Below are positions 1-7,149 of a DNA stretch of 39,279 nt, one piece after another; position 1 is the stretch's first letter, and every line of letters begins with the position of its first letter. This DNA comes from Bradyrhizobium sp. LMTR 3 (GTDB taxonomy: Bacteria > Pseudomonadota > Alphaproteobacteria > Rhizobiales > Xanthobacteraceae), in the NCBI RefSeq assembly GCF_001693485.1, contig NZ_MAXC01000019.1:1-39279 (forward strand), given 5' to 3'. Below the pieces are notes generated by a model. That model had not been told where the DNA came from and did not search any database. It saw only the letters and a program-made list of their open reading frames with translations. Both the position numbers and the translations under genes were made by a program.

Positions 1-809
1 AGCCCGATATCGTGTTCCATGCCGCAGCGCTGAAGCACGTGCCGATCCTCGAGCGCGATTGGAGCGAGGGCGTCAAGACCAACATCTTCGGTTCGGTCAA
101 CGTCGCCGACGCCGCGCAGGCGGCGGGTGCCGAAGCCATGGTGATGATCTCGACCGACAAGGCGATCGAGCCGGTCTCGATGCTGGGACTGACCAAGCGC
201 TTTGCCGAAATGTATTGCCAGGCGCTCGACCATGACCTGATGACGCGATCGGAGGGCAAGCCGCACATGCGGCTGATCTCGGTGCGGTTCGGCAACGTGC
301 TGGCCTCGAACGGATCGGTGGTGCCGAAATTCAAGGCGCAGATCGAGGCCGGCGGTCCGGTCACGGTGACGCACCCGGACATGGTCCGCTACTTCATGAC
401 GATCCGCGAAGCCTGCGATCTCGTGCTGACGGCGGTGACCCACGCGCTGACGCCGGCGCGGCCCGATGTCTCCGTCTACGTCCTCAACATGGGACAGCCG
501 GTCAAGATCGTAGAGATGGCCGAGCGGATGATCCGCCTATCCGGCCTCGAACCGGGCGTCGACATCGAGGTAGTGTTCACCGGCATGCGGCCAGGCGAGC
601 GGCTGAACGAGATCCTGTTCGCCAGCGCGGAGCCGATGATGGAGATCGGGGTCGCCGGCATCATGGCGGCGAAGCCGAACGAGCCGCCGATGCAGACGTT
701 GCGCAAATGGCTCGCAGCGCTCAAGGAGGCGATTGCGCGGGATGACCGTTCCACCATCCGCGCGGTGCTCAAGGATGCCGTGCCGGAATTCGGACCGCAC
801 GCCGCCTGA
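1..809 (+). CDS. CapD/FlaA1/WbpM-like nucleotide-sugar dehydratase/epimerase, 3' part
   Basis: C-terminal part of a polysaccharide biosynthesis protein of the CapD/FlaA1/WbpM type. The reading frame is open from base 3 and the 5' end lies outside the window. The fragment opens with PDIVFHAAALKHVP, the conserved core of this extended SDR family, followed by STDKAIEP and SMLGLTKRFAEM. Later family blocks are also present: VRFGNVLASNGSVVPKF, the DMVRYFMTI segment, and GMRPGERLNEIL. Family members act on UDP-GlcNAc, often as 4,6-dehydratases, at the cytoplasmic face of the inner membrane; full-length members have an N-terminal membrane and cofactor region that is not visible here. The position that is Tyr, or Met in WbpM, before the active-site Lys appears to be Leu (LGLTK). 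The exact product is not fixed by the sequence. It would supply the keto sugar that the reductase at 37627-38562 could use. Family assignment is secure; substrate is inferred. Confidence 0.93.
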   Translation, partial: PDIVFHAAALKHVPILERDWSEGVKTNIFGSVNVADAAQAAGAEAMVMISTDKAIEPVSMLGLTKRFAEMYCQALDHDLMTRSEGKPHMRLISVRFGNVLASNGSVVPKFKAQIEAGGPVTVTHPDMVRYFMTIREACDLVLTAVTHALTPARPDVSVYVLNMGQPVKIVEMAERMIRLSGLEPGVDIEVVFTGMRPGERLNEILFASAEPMMEIGVAGIMAAKPNEPPMQTLRKWLAALKEAIARDDRSTIRAVLKDAVPEFGPHAA

Positions 810-852
810 TCTTTTTCGGTGTCCGCCGGCCATGCAGGCCGCTTCGAAAGCC

Positions 853-936
853 ATGATGCAGAAGTCCAGAAAAGTCATCGTCGTCAATCAGCATTATCCA
901 CCGGTTGCTAGCCTCGGCCGACGTCAGCGCGATTGA
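853..936 (+). pseudogene. Stub of a GT4-type glycosyltransferase N-terminus
   Basis: Two adjacent ATG codons (853, 856) open a 27-codon frame reading MQKSRKVIVVNQHYPPVASL before it turns into GRRQRD and stops. A basic start followed by a VIVVNQHYPP-like strand is the usual beginning of WbuB-like GT-B glycosyltransferases. No continuation was found in the other plus frames over the next few hundred bases. I read it as the surviving 5' end of a glycosyltransferase gene lost by deletion just downstream of the capD-like gene. The resemblance is by pattern only, so a short chance frame remains possible. Confidence 0.4.
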
Positions 937-1175
937 GCATCGAAATTATTATGGAGGCGGTCGACACTCCGGCTGGGAGCACCCGCACATCAATTGCAGG
1001 CTCTTGTCCCTCAGTTCGCGTTCGTCCCTTCGCTGCACTCAAGAGAGCGTTTGGAGATGTAAAGGCTGCCGCCGGAAACTACCAAAGCGATCGCCGAAAT
1101 GATCACTGCAAAGTGTGCCGTGCTAAGTTGCGGCATGGCCTACCTTTCCCGTCTTGGCAGCCTGAGTACGATCGG

Positions 1176-1437
1176 CTAGCGCGGTTTGACGCACGCGTCG
1201 ACCGCGTAAGCGCATTGCTCGCCGGCCGTGATAGTTGATCGCAGACACGGCCCACCAGCGAAGACCAAGTTGATTTTGCAGAATCGGCTCGACGACGTCC
1301 AAGCTTCCAGCGGAAACGGTGCCGCTGGTCACGACCGTCCCGTCACCGGAGTTGTAACTCCACACTTCGGTTTGGCCTTCGGCGGCTCCGCTCGCCGGTG
1401 GTCCCGTGCAAGCTAGAATTTTGACGTTCCGAGGCGA
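1176..1437 (-). pseudogene. Frameshifted small lipoprotein gene
   Basis: On the minus strand a frame opens right after a stop with ILACTGPPASG, which looks like a lipobox and the start of a mature lipoprotein, and continues EVWSYNSGDGTVV. The signal peptide and start codon are missing. Around 1300 the sensible reading moves to another frame, RFCKINLVFAGG. A second piece in that frame, TAGEQCAYAVDACVKPR, ends at a stop at 1176-1178. Between them AVSAINY is readable only in the first frame, which implies further small deletions. From memory, this resembles a family of small secreted Bradyrhizobium proteins with a WSYNSG start and a GEQCAYAV end. The recurrence of plausible segments in shifted frames points to a decayed gene rather than a functional one. 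Confidence 0.5.
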
Positions 1438-1450
1438 TCACGCATCTAGT

Positions 1451-1473
1451 AAAAGGCCGCCTCATCGGTGGCC
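1451..1473 (-). terminator. Rho-independent terminator after the small membrane protein
   Basis: Read on the minus strand, GGCCACC, a five-base loop and GGCGGCC (one G-T pair) form a seven-pair stem, followed directly by TTTT. It begins three bases after the stop codon of the 58-residue frame at 1476-1652, the expected place for its terminator. Confidence 0.55.
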
Positions 1474-1475
1474 TC

Positions 1476-1652
1476 TCATTTTGCGAGGCCCTCTGGACTT
1501 CGATGAGCCAGGATCAAATAGGCCGCCGAGCCACCCAAGGCCATTACGATAGCCCCGAGTAATTGCATGAAGAAGCCGGACGAAACGGCGATCGTGAAAA
1601 TGCCAAAAGCGACAAGCACGGCACAGACTGTCAGCAGTAAGGTCCTCTCCAT
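1476..1652 (-). CDS. Small two-helix membrane protein (58 aa)
   Basis: A 58-codon minus-strand frame starts at ATG 1652 and ends at TGA 1476. The product begins MERTLLLTVCAVLVAFGIF and has two hydrophobic stretches, about residues 4-24 and 28-49, separated by a short polar turn, with a polar tail ending in RSPEGLAK. It would sit in the inner membrane. A weak purine-rich stretch precedes the start. The best support is the hairpin with a T-run directly after the stop codon. I do not recognise the family and no function can be given. Confidence 0.5.
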   Translation of the reverse strand: MERTLLLTVCAVLVAFGIFTIAVSSGFFMQLLGAIVMALGGSAAYLILAHRSPEGLAK

Positions 1653-2017
1653 GGCACCGTTCCGGGTATTTGAGACAGGACGCTCCCGGTCAATACGGAC
1701 CTGCTGTGCCCCGGCAGTTCCCCTCAGACGCTACTATCATAACGGAATAAAGCGGAACCGCGGCCATCTGGAACGCGAGCGAAATCATCTGACGGCCGCC
1801 CTTGGGCAAAAGGGCTATTGTCCAAACAACTAAAGAAGGGAACCCGCGCGGGGGCGGGAAATGTGCGTTGGGTTGGAGATGCTTGCCGCGGCGGTCTAGC
1901 GTCGGAGCCACCGCCGCGCTCGGTTTTCAGTTTGGCCTGATGCCAGGAGGATGACGATGCGAAGACCTCAGAAGACGTTCGGACTTGCGGTCCGAGCCAC
2001 CTGAAGCAGCTGCGGGC
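1653..2017. other. Stretch without a supported gene
   Basis: Only short open frames occur here and none has a convincing start, ribosome-binding site or recognisable motif. It probably holds the upstream region of the 58-residue membrane protein and leftover sequence from decayed genes. No strong hairpin was seen. Confidence 0.4.
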
Positions 2018-2365
2018 TCAGACGAGTCTTGAAGGGCAAAGAAGAGACTCGCACTCGTCGACAAGTGCTGTCATCCGAGACGACACAAACTTTCGGTCTT
2101 TGAAGAAGAGCGCATAGGTTCGATTTGACGCCGTATCAGGCAACTGGCTTCGGAGGCATATGATCCAGGGTTCCGACGAAATCGGATGGGCACGAATAGG
2201 CCCAGCGACCTCGAGCGGATTCGCAAGCTTGGCTTCGAGGGCGACCGCTTTGATGTCGCTTACAACGGCGAAAATAGCCGGCGGGTCGCCGGCATCCGGC
2301 AGAATATCGATAGCGTAAGAACAGCTAGAAAGGCTCAGACACAAGACAGATGCTAGTGCTCGCAC
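2018..2365 (-). CDS. Putative small lipoprotein (115 aa)
   Basis: The product starts with a short lipoprotein signal, RALASVLCLSLSSC, with a lipobox LSSC, so the mature protein would be acylated at that Cys and sit in the envelope. The rest is soluble, about 100 residues, with IICLRSQLPD and RTYALFFKDRKFVSSR segments that resemble small lipoproteins I associate with Bradyrhizobium; the family has no known function that I can name. I chose the GTG at 2365 because a GGGGGA ribosome-binding site lies a few bases upstream. An in-frame GTG at 2377 would add four residues and lacks such a site. The frame is intact, unlike the decayed lipoprotein at 1176-1437. Confidence 0.65.
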   Translation of the reverse strand: MRALASVLCLSLSSCSYAIDILPDAGDPPAIFAVVSDIKAVALEAKLANPLEVAGPIRAHPISSEPWIICLRSQLPDTASNRTYALFFKDRKFVSSRMTALVDECESLLCPSRLV

Positions 2366-2585
2366 GCCGTCCCCCACCGTTAGCGTCGAATACTAGAATA
2401 GTTTCACCATCACAATCTACGGGGTTTTTTTGTTAGGCCCCAGGAATCTTATTGATCACCCGCTGTTGCTTTGCGCACTGCCTCGAGACTGCTTCATGTT
2501 CGTGCAGCGCTTCCGGCGGGCAACGAACGCGTGGTGAAGCTCGGCCGGGATGGCACGGCGCATGATGTTGCTGACGGACAGGCAA

Positions 2586-2605
2586 GGCCGCCTCATTTGG
2601 CGGCC
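2586..2605 (-). terminator. Perfect seven-pair hairpin at a gene end
   Basis: GGCCGCC and GGCGGCC pair perfectly around a six-base loop. The stop codon of the minus-strand frame at 2593-2757 lies inside the loop. Only two T residues follow on the minus strand, so termination strength is doubtful. The sequence is nearly the same as the hairpin at 1451-1473, sharing AAGGCCGCCTCAT and GGCCTCT on the plus strand. Confidence 0.4.
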
Positions 2606-2757
2606 TCTGGCTTATCCGGTCTGGCAAACAGCGGAAGCGCACGTGGTGCCATTGATGCCGTCAACTTCAACGGCTTCATCCACAATATCCTTGGTGCGTT
2701 GTCCCAGGGCGGCGCCGGTTTATCGCGTTCGCTCCAATTGGATCGATGCGCTTCCAT
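2593..2757 (-). CDS. Small hypothetical protein (54 aa)
   Basis: Minus-strand frame from ATG 2757 to TGA 2593, starting MEAHRSNWSERDKPAPPWDN and ending in RPDKPEAAK. It is charged and proline-rich, with no membrane segment or known motif. The frame stays open upstream (PDADIEL precedes the Met), so the true start could be further out. The hairpin at its stop codon supports a gene end here. I do not recognise the family; it may be a remnant. Confidence 0.35.
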   Translation of the reverse strand: MEAHRSNWSERDKPAPPWDNAPRILWMKPLKLTASMAPRALPLFARPDKPEAAK

Positions 2758-3008
2758 AAGCTCGATGTCAGCATCGGGCGTCAGGACTACAAGACTCCGC
2801 AGTCCGTGTTGGCATCGTTCGCCCGCGGAAACTGCGTGCCGGCGCCACCGCCTCCTCGCATGTCGCACCAACGTCAGTGACTATCGCGAAGCGCGCCTCT
2901 TGATCAGCTTGAGATCACTTACGAAATTCGATTTTTGACGAAAGACTGTTGCACCCATTTGGGGCCATTCACGTTGCAGGACCGGAAAACAATGCTCAAC
3001 GAGGTTCC

Positions 3009-3683
3009 TCAGCCTGGCAGGGGTCGTTTCAGCAGGCTGAAGGCGAGCCGGTAGAGCGGCAGGCTGTCGATGACGCCGTGGTCCTCGATTGGGAGCGTCT
3101 TGCGCAAATGGTGGAGCGCGTCGCGGACGGCGGCTTCGTCCAGTCCCTCGATCAGCAACAGGGCAGCGAAGGAGCCGTCGTTGGCGCGCATGCCCTTCTC
3201 GCGGGTCTTGATCGAGGTGTGCACGAGGTCGGTGAGCAGGACCCGCGCAGCGATGATCCGGTCGAGGCGGGCGAGTTCGGCGACAAGTGTGGCGGCGTCC
3301 CAGGATGGCGCGGCGTCGAGGCGCAAGGGAGCGATGATGCCGCCTTGACCGGTGCCGGCCGAGGCGGCGATGCGGCCGCCGCCGCGGGCGAAATTGCCGA
3401 GCCGGGGCATGATGCGCTGCGACCACGGCGTCGGCGCGTTTAACCGTGCCAGATAATCCGCCCCGCCGACGACACGCTCGTCCTCGAGTTCGTAGAGGAT
3501 GAAGTAGCGGTTCACCGCGATGCCTAGCGCGCGGAAGATGCGGCAGGCCAGAAATCCGTCGATGCCGACGCGTTCGGCGGCGTGTTCGCGTGTGATCCAG
3601 TGTGCCCAGTCGGTTTCATCCTGCGGCGTGAGATCGCTCCAGATGGCGAGATAGCCGGCTCCCTGCATGTCAGGCTCCGTCAT
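3009..3683 (-). CDS. DUF4286/EthD-like ferredoxin-fold protein (224 aa)
   Basis: Soluble 224-residue protein. The first half has the features of DUF4286/EthD-like dimeric alpha-beta barrel proteins: AGYLAIWSDL, DWAHWITREHAAERVG at about residues 25-40, GFLACRIFRA, a YFILYELED strand and ADYLARLNAPTPW. The second half contains LVHTSIKTREKG and a further alpha/beta segment that may be a second copy of the fold. Members are small-molecule-binding or catabolic accessory proteins; the precise role is unknown. Its ATG overlaps the stop codon of the dehydroquinase-like gene by four bases (ATGA, 3680-3683), so the two are translationally coupled and probably act on related aromatic or alicyclic compounds. 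Confidence 0.7.
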   Translation of the reverse strand: MTEPDMQGAGYLAIWSDLTPQDETDWAHWITREHAAERVGIDGFLACRIFRALGIAVNRYFILYELEDERVVGGADYLARLNAPTPWSQRIMPRLGNFARGGGRIAASAGTGQGGIIAPLRLDAAPSWDAATLVAELARLDRIIAARVLLTDLVHTSIKTREKGMRANDGSFAALLLIEGLDEAAVRDALHHLRKTLPIEDHGVIDSLPLYRLAFSLLKRPLPG

Positions 3684-4156
3684 TTTGGGCCAACGCGCAC
3701 CGACGCCGGCAGCGACGCAGGCAGTTCGCCCGCGGCCTGCAGAGCAGCCTGCATGGCGACGATATAGCCATAGGGGCCGAGGCCTGCGATGACACCCTTC
3801 ACCGCGGCAGAGAGTTTGGAGTGCCGGTGCAACTCGTCGCGAGCGTGGATGTTGGAAATATGCACCTCGTAGATCAAACCCTCGAAGATCTTCATGGCGT
3901 CGAACATCGCAATCGAAGTGAAGGAATAGGCGGCGGGATTGATGATCAGGGCGTCCGCGGAGGTTCGGGCGGACTGGATCAGGTCGACCAGCTCGCCCTC
4001 GTGGTTGGACTGGTGAAACGCCAGTTGCGTGCCGGTAAAGGCGGCGAATTCCTCGCAGGAGGACTTGATGGCATCGAGCGTGGTCGAGCCGTAGATATGC
4101 GGCTCGCGGATGCCGAGCATGTTCAGGTTCGGGCCATTGAGGATCATGATGCGCAT
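3680..4156 (-). CDS. aroQ: Type II 3-dehydroquinate dehydratase-like protein (158 aa)
   Basis: Type II dehydroquinases convert 3-dehydroquinate to 3-dehydroshikimate in the shikimate or quinate pathway. The product opens with LNGPNLNMLGIREP and keeps the catalytic Arg17 and Tyr22 (REPHIYG), the QSNHEGELVDLIQ segment, Asn73, Asp86, and His99 in YEVHISNIHAR. Two substrate-site positions differ from the usual enzyme. The His of the common AYTHTS motif is Phe79 (AYSFTS), and the Arg two residues before the conserved HS is His110 (ELHRHS). Length is typical. It is first in a two-gene unit with the DUF4286-like gene, and divergent from the MBOAT gene with a 207-base gap. It is probably a catabolic or otherwise specialised paralogue; the fold call is firm and the reaction less so. 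Confidence 0.85.
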   Translation of the reverse strand: MRIMILNGPNLNMLGIREPHIYGSTTLDAIKSSCEEFAAFTGTQLAFHQSNHEGELVDLIQSARTSADALIINPAAYSFTSIAMFDAMKIFEGLIYEVHISNIHARDELHRHSKLSAAVKGVIAGLGPYGYIVAMQAALQAAGELPASLPASVRVGPK

Positions 4157-4363
4157 GGAATGCCTTTCACGGGAAAATGACGGGGCAGTGTAGCGGATCG
4201 CGGCAACATGTCAGCCGTCGAACCATTTTGCCGGCACGGTAACAACAGACGGAAACAGCGCCATCGAGACAATACCGCCCGGCGCGCAGCGTTAAGTGAG
4301 CGGCCGGCCTTGTTCGCGATTGGGTTGCGGTGATAGAACGGGCCGTTCGCAATCAGGGGCGGC

Positions 4364-5731
4364 ATGACTTTTACTTCGTGGCAGTTCGGCATCTTCGTTA
4401 CCGTTGTCTTCGGCCTGTACTATTTGCCGGTCTTGAGAACGTTTCAGGTTCACCTGTTGGTGCTGGCCAGCCTGTTCTTCTACGGATATGGCCAGCTCGA
4501 GCTATTGCCGATGCTGGCGATCGCGGTGCTGGGCACGCACCTGTTTCTAACATTGGCCTTGAGGCGGCGCACGATCTGGCTTCCGATAGGCATCGCCTTC
4601 AATCTCACCCTGCTGGCATTCTTCAAATACAAACTTTTGTTTGTAACTCCGACCGCTGCCACGCTTTCCAACATCCCTGCCATCGACTTTCTGTTGCGCC
4701 TGCCATTGCCGATCGGCATTTCCTTTTTTGTGTTTCACAACATCAGTCTGCTTGTCGATTTAACTCGGCGAGCCGAGAAGCCACCTCCCAACCTGACCAG
4801 CGTCTTCCTCTACATCATCTTTTTCCCGCAACTTGTGTCCGGCCCCATCATGCAGGCCGCGAATTTTATGCCGCAGATCAAGCCTAAGTTTCTTGTCGAC
4901 GTGGAGTTCGTCGAGGCCGCGAAATGGACAATCACGGGCTATTTTTTCAAGGTCTATGTGGCAAACAACCTCAACACCATGACCACCTACATGGATTTTC
5001 CATTTTACGAAACGGTGCAATGGCACGACAAGTGGCTACTTCTAATCCTCTATAGCAGCCAGATCTACGCGGACTTTTTCGGCTATTCATCAATAGCGGT
5101 CGGGCTTGGCCGTCTGTTCGGTTATCGCCTGCCAGAGAATTTCAACCTTCCTTACATCTCCGCATCCTTCTCGGAATTCTGGACGCGCTGGCACATCTCA
5201 CTTTCAAGCTGGCTGCGCACCTACCTTTACATCCCGCTTGGCGGCAATCGCTGCGGAGAACTCAGAACGTACTTGAACCTCATGATTGTCATGGGGCTTG
5301 GCGGCCTTTGGCATGGCGCGGGATTGAGCTATTTGACGTGGGGTCTCTTGCATGGAGGCCTCCTCGTGATCGAGCGCCCGTTTGCCGGAACGCTGAACGC
5401 GGCGAACTCAACCACTCTGCGCGCCGTGCGCGTTACTTTTGTCTTCCTCTGCGTCTCGATCCTCTGGATTTTTTTTAAGCTACCGAATTTCGAGCAAGCG
5501 ACGGCCTATCTGTCCGGCATGTTCACCCATAACAACTCGCCACGGACGGTGCATCTGTCCTACGCGCTAGCCGCGCTCTACACCGGGCCAGTGATCGTTC
5601 AGCACCTGGTGCCGAAGGCTTTGCTTGCCCGACTTACGGCAAATGCGGAACCTTATCTCTACGGGTTGATGGTCGCCCTAATGTATGTCGAAGCCGGCCC
5701 CGATGCCGCCTTCATCTATTTTCAGTTCTAG
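4364..5731 (+). CDS. MBOAT family O-acyltransferase (AlgI/DltB-like)
   Basis: Integral membrane protein of 455 residues with many hydrophobic helices. It carries the MBOAT hallmarks: FPQLVSGPIM at about residues 153-162, WTRWHISLSSWLRTYLYIP around 280-297, and GLGGLWHGAGLSYLTWGLLHG around 310-330, which includes the conserved His. AlgI/DltB-type members move an acyl group, often acetyl, across the inner membrane for transfer to an exported glycan. The ATG at 4364 follows an AGGGGC ribosome-binding site. The next gene starts ten bases after the stop and encodes an SGNH-like periplasmic protein, the usual partner, so the pair probably O-acylates the surface polysaccharide. The acyl group and acceptor are not shown by the sequence. 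Confidence 0.92.
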   Translation: MTFTSWQFGIFVTVVFGLYYLPVLRTFQVHLLVLASLFFYGYGQLELLPMLAIAVLGTHLFLTLALRRRTIWLPIGIAFNLTLLAFFKYKLLFVTPTAATLSNIPAIDFLLRLPLPIGISFFVFHNISLLVDLTRRAEKPPPNLTSVFLYIIFFPQLVSGPIMQAANFMPQIKPKFLVDVEFVEAAKWTITGYFFKVYVANNLNTMTTYMDFPFYETVQWHDKWLLLILYSSQIYADFFGYSSIAVGLGRLFGYRLPENFNLPYISASFSEFWTRWHISLSSWLRTYLYIPLGGNRCGELRTYLNLMIVMGLGGLWHGAGLSYLTWGLLHGGLLVIERPFAGTLNAANSTTLRAVRVTFVFLCVSILWIFFKLPNFEQATAYLSGMFTHNNSPRTVHLSYALAALYTGPVIVQHLVPKALLARLTANAEPYLYGLMVALMYVEAGPDAAFIYFQF

Positions 5732-5741
5732 GAGACGGCTG

Positions 5742-6611
5742 GTGAACCGAAAATATCAGATGGCGTGGTTAGCAAAGGCTACGTTGACGGCATTTTTCGC
5801 GTTAGTATCGTGCGCATTCGCTACCTCGTTTTTTGGGGGGCCGCCTGAAATCCAGCCCGCGGACAATGATGGCGAGGCGGGACCGGCTTGGATAGCGTAT
5901 CGGCGTGAACCGACACCGCAGTCCGTTCTTTTGGGAACGTCCCTGACCTACCATCTGAAAGAGCCATTCTTTCTGCCGGTTTCGGTTCGCAACCTCGCTA
6001 TCCCAGGCAGGTCGGTCCTGACTGCGCTTGAGATCATCGCCAGCTATCCGAAACTTCCCGATAATATCTTCGTCGAGCTCAATGTCATGACGTGGCGCGC
6101 CGACAATGACTTCATCAGAAAGTTTTCATACAACTCAGGTGCGCATTTCCAAGTCATCGCGCCGATCCGCGCAATCGTTGCCTACCTCGGTCGGCCCGCG
6201 GACAAAGTCGGAGTGCGACAGCCTGTTGACGAAACCATCCTGAATCAGCCGCCAGCTGAATACGATAACAGGATATACATCCAGCGGGGGAGGGTAGCAT
6301 GGAGCGGGCACAATCATGACGCTGTTATTTCGGAGACCATGGACGCCATAGTTCACATCGTCCAGAAAATTGAAGTCAGAGGCAGTAGGGTTTACTTTTT
6401 CGAATTGCCTCTAGCGCCAGGCATGGCGGACACCGATGTCGCCAAAACCACGAGAGCCGTGGCTCACCAGCATTTCAGCGATGCTTCGCGCTGGTTGCAA
6501 TTTAGTTATCCTGCCGACCAACTCCGTTTCCGAGACCATGCACACCTCGACGAACGTTCTGCCCTGATCGTGGCCCATGCTATGCGTGACGCAATGACGG
6601 CAAAGCACTGA
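5742..6611 (+). CDS. SGNH-like (AlgX/DltD-type) partner of the MBOAT acyltransferase
   Basis: A 289-residue protein with one N-terminal hydrophobic segment (about residues 9-30), so it is either secreted or anchored facing the periplasm. The downstream domain carries SGNH-like blocks: LLGTSLTYHL (Ser67 in a GTS version of the nucleophile motif), NLAIPGRS (Gly block), FVELNVM (Asn block), and DHAHLD near the end, giving Asp265 and His268. This matches the periplasmic acyl-transfer partner seen beside AlgI/DltB proteins. I chose GTG 5742 because GGAGA lies just upstream, overlapping the preceding stop; upstream in-frame starts would lie inside the MBOAT gene. Likely role: taking the acyl group delivered by the MBOAT protein and placing it on the glycan. 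Confidence 0.8.
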   Translation: MNRKYQMAWLAKATLTAFFALVSCAFATSFFGGPPEIQPADNDGEAGPAWIAYRREPTPQSVLLGTSLTYHLKEPFFLPVSVRNLAIPGRSVLTALEIIASYPKLPDNIFVELNVMTWRADNDFIRKFSYNSGAHFQVIAPIRAIVAYLGRPADKVGVRQPVDETILNQPPAEYDNRIYIQRGRVAWSGHNHDAVISETMDAIVHIVQKIEVRGSRVYFFELPLAPGMADTDVAKTTRAVAHQHFSDASRWLQFSYPADQLRFRDHAHLDERSALIVAHAMRDAMTAKH

Positions 6612-6722
6612 GTAAAAATAATGTCGAGGTTCACGCCTCAATCCAGCGGCGTTAAGTGAGGCGCTTAGTCGATCCCGAGATCGTTGGAGAACTGGCCCCA
6701 TGATGGCGAGAAAGTCGGCAGT

Positions 6723-6956
6723 CGGTCTTAACTCGACGGCAAGGCCGGCCGCCTTCATCGCCGCAAACAGCCACTGCGACAGCGGTCCGGCTTCCAGTCC
6801 GATCCGTTCAAGCGCAAAGCCGGACGAACCGAATCAGGCAATCAGCGCCTCCCGGTCGCTCGCCACCTTGGCCTCGCGCAAAATCTTGCCGTTTGCGTCA
6901 ACAACACACACGCTTGAGCATTCCAATGACACGTCGATTCCGGCATGGTAGTTCAT
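6723..6956 (-). pseudogene. IS110 transposase N-terminus with an in-frame stop
   Basis: ATG 6956 follows a GGAGAG ribosome-binding site and begins MNYHAGIDVSLECSSVCVVD, the RuvC-like DEDD start of IS110 transposases with its catalytic Asp (GIDVS). After LIA a TGA stop (6834-6836) interrupts; the same frame then continues FGSSGFALERIGLEAGPLSQ, which is the expected next part of the domain. A TGG to TGA change would explain this. Similarity ends near VELRP at about 6723, so the rest of the DEDD domain and the serine-bearing C-terminal domain are deleted. A different frame after this point reads SWGQFSNDLGID to a stop at 6665, possibly the other end of the element. Confidence 0.75.
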
Positions 6957-7035
6957 GGTCGTCTCTCCTCGATGCTTGGAGCGAGGCTTATCCCCTGACT
7001 CCGTCACACCATCCATGTGAGGGACGACCGCCCAC

Positions 7036-7100
7036 CTTCCAAGCGAGACGCGCGAAGCGCGCCTTCCAAAGCGCCGTAGCAAGCGCGGCTCGCTTGGAAG
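7036..7100 (-). other. Structured leader of the IS110 element, possible bridge-RNA region
   Basis: A perfect 12-base inverted repeat (7036-7047 with 7089-7100, CTTCCAAGCGAG and its complement) encloses 41 bases that include the small hairpin GCGC-GAA-GCGC. A third related copy, CTTCCAAAGCG, lies inside. The block sits upstream of the transposase start, where IS110 elements encode their guide (bridge) RNA. Structure is seen; transcription and function are inferred. Confidence 0.4.
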
Positions 7101-7149
7101 ATGGGACCAGGGGCCCGTTACCCCATCTACAGAATGACGGCAGGTGGGC

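Larger units (their letters stand above)
6665..7110 (-). mobile_element. Decayed IS110-family element
   Basis: A minus-strand remnant made of a non-coding leader (about 6957-7110) followed by the start of an IS110 transposase gene that is broken and cut short. The element lies between the SGNH-like gene and the CoA-transferase gene. Its outer edges cannot be set from the sequence, as IS110 elements have weak or no terminal inverted repeats and leave few target duplications. It cannot encode a full transposase, which is normally 300-400 residues. Confidence 0.7.

Noticed and set aside
2881..3426. Long arginine/proline-rich open frame on the minus strand
   Set aside because: It is another frame of the DUF4286-like gene (3009-3683); its composition is that of GC-rich shadow translation, without motifs or a ribosome-binding site.
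4290..6662. GCGTTAAGTGAG present at about 4290 and 6651, flanking the MBOAT module like a direct repeat
   Set aside because: Twelve matching bases are expected by chance several times in a window of this size, and the flanking bases do not match.
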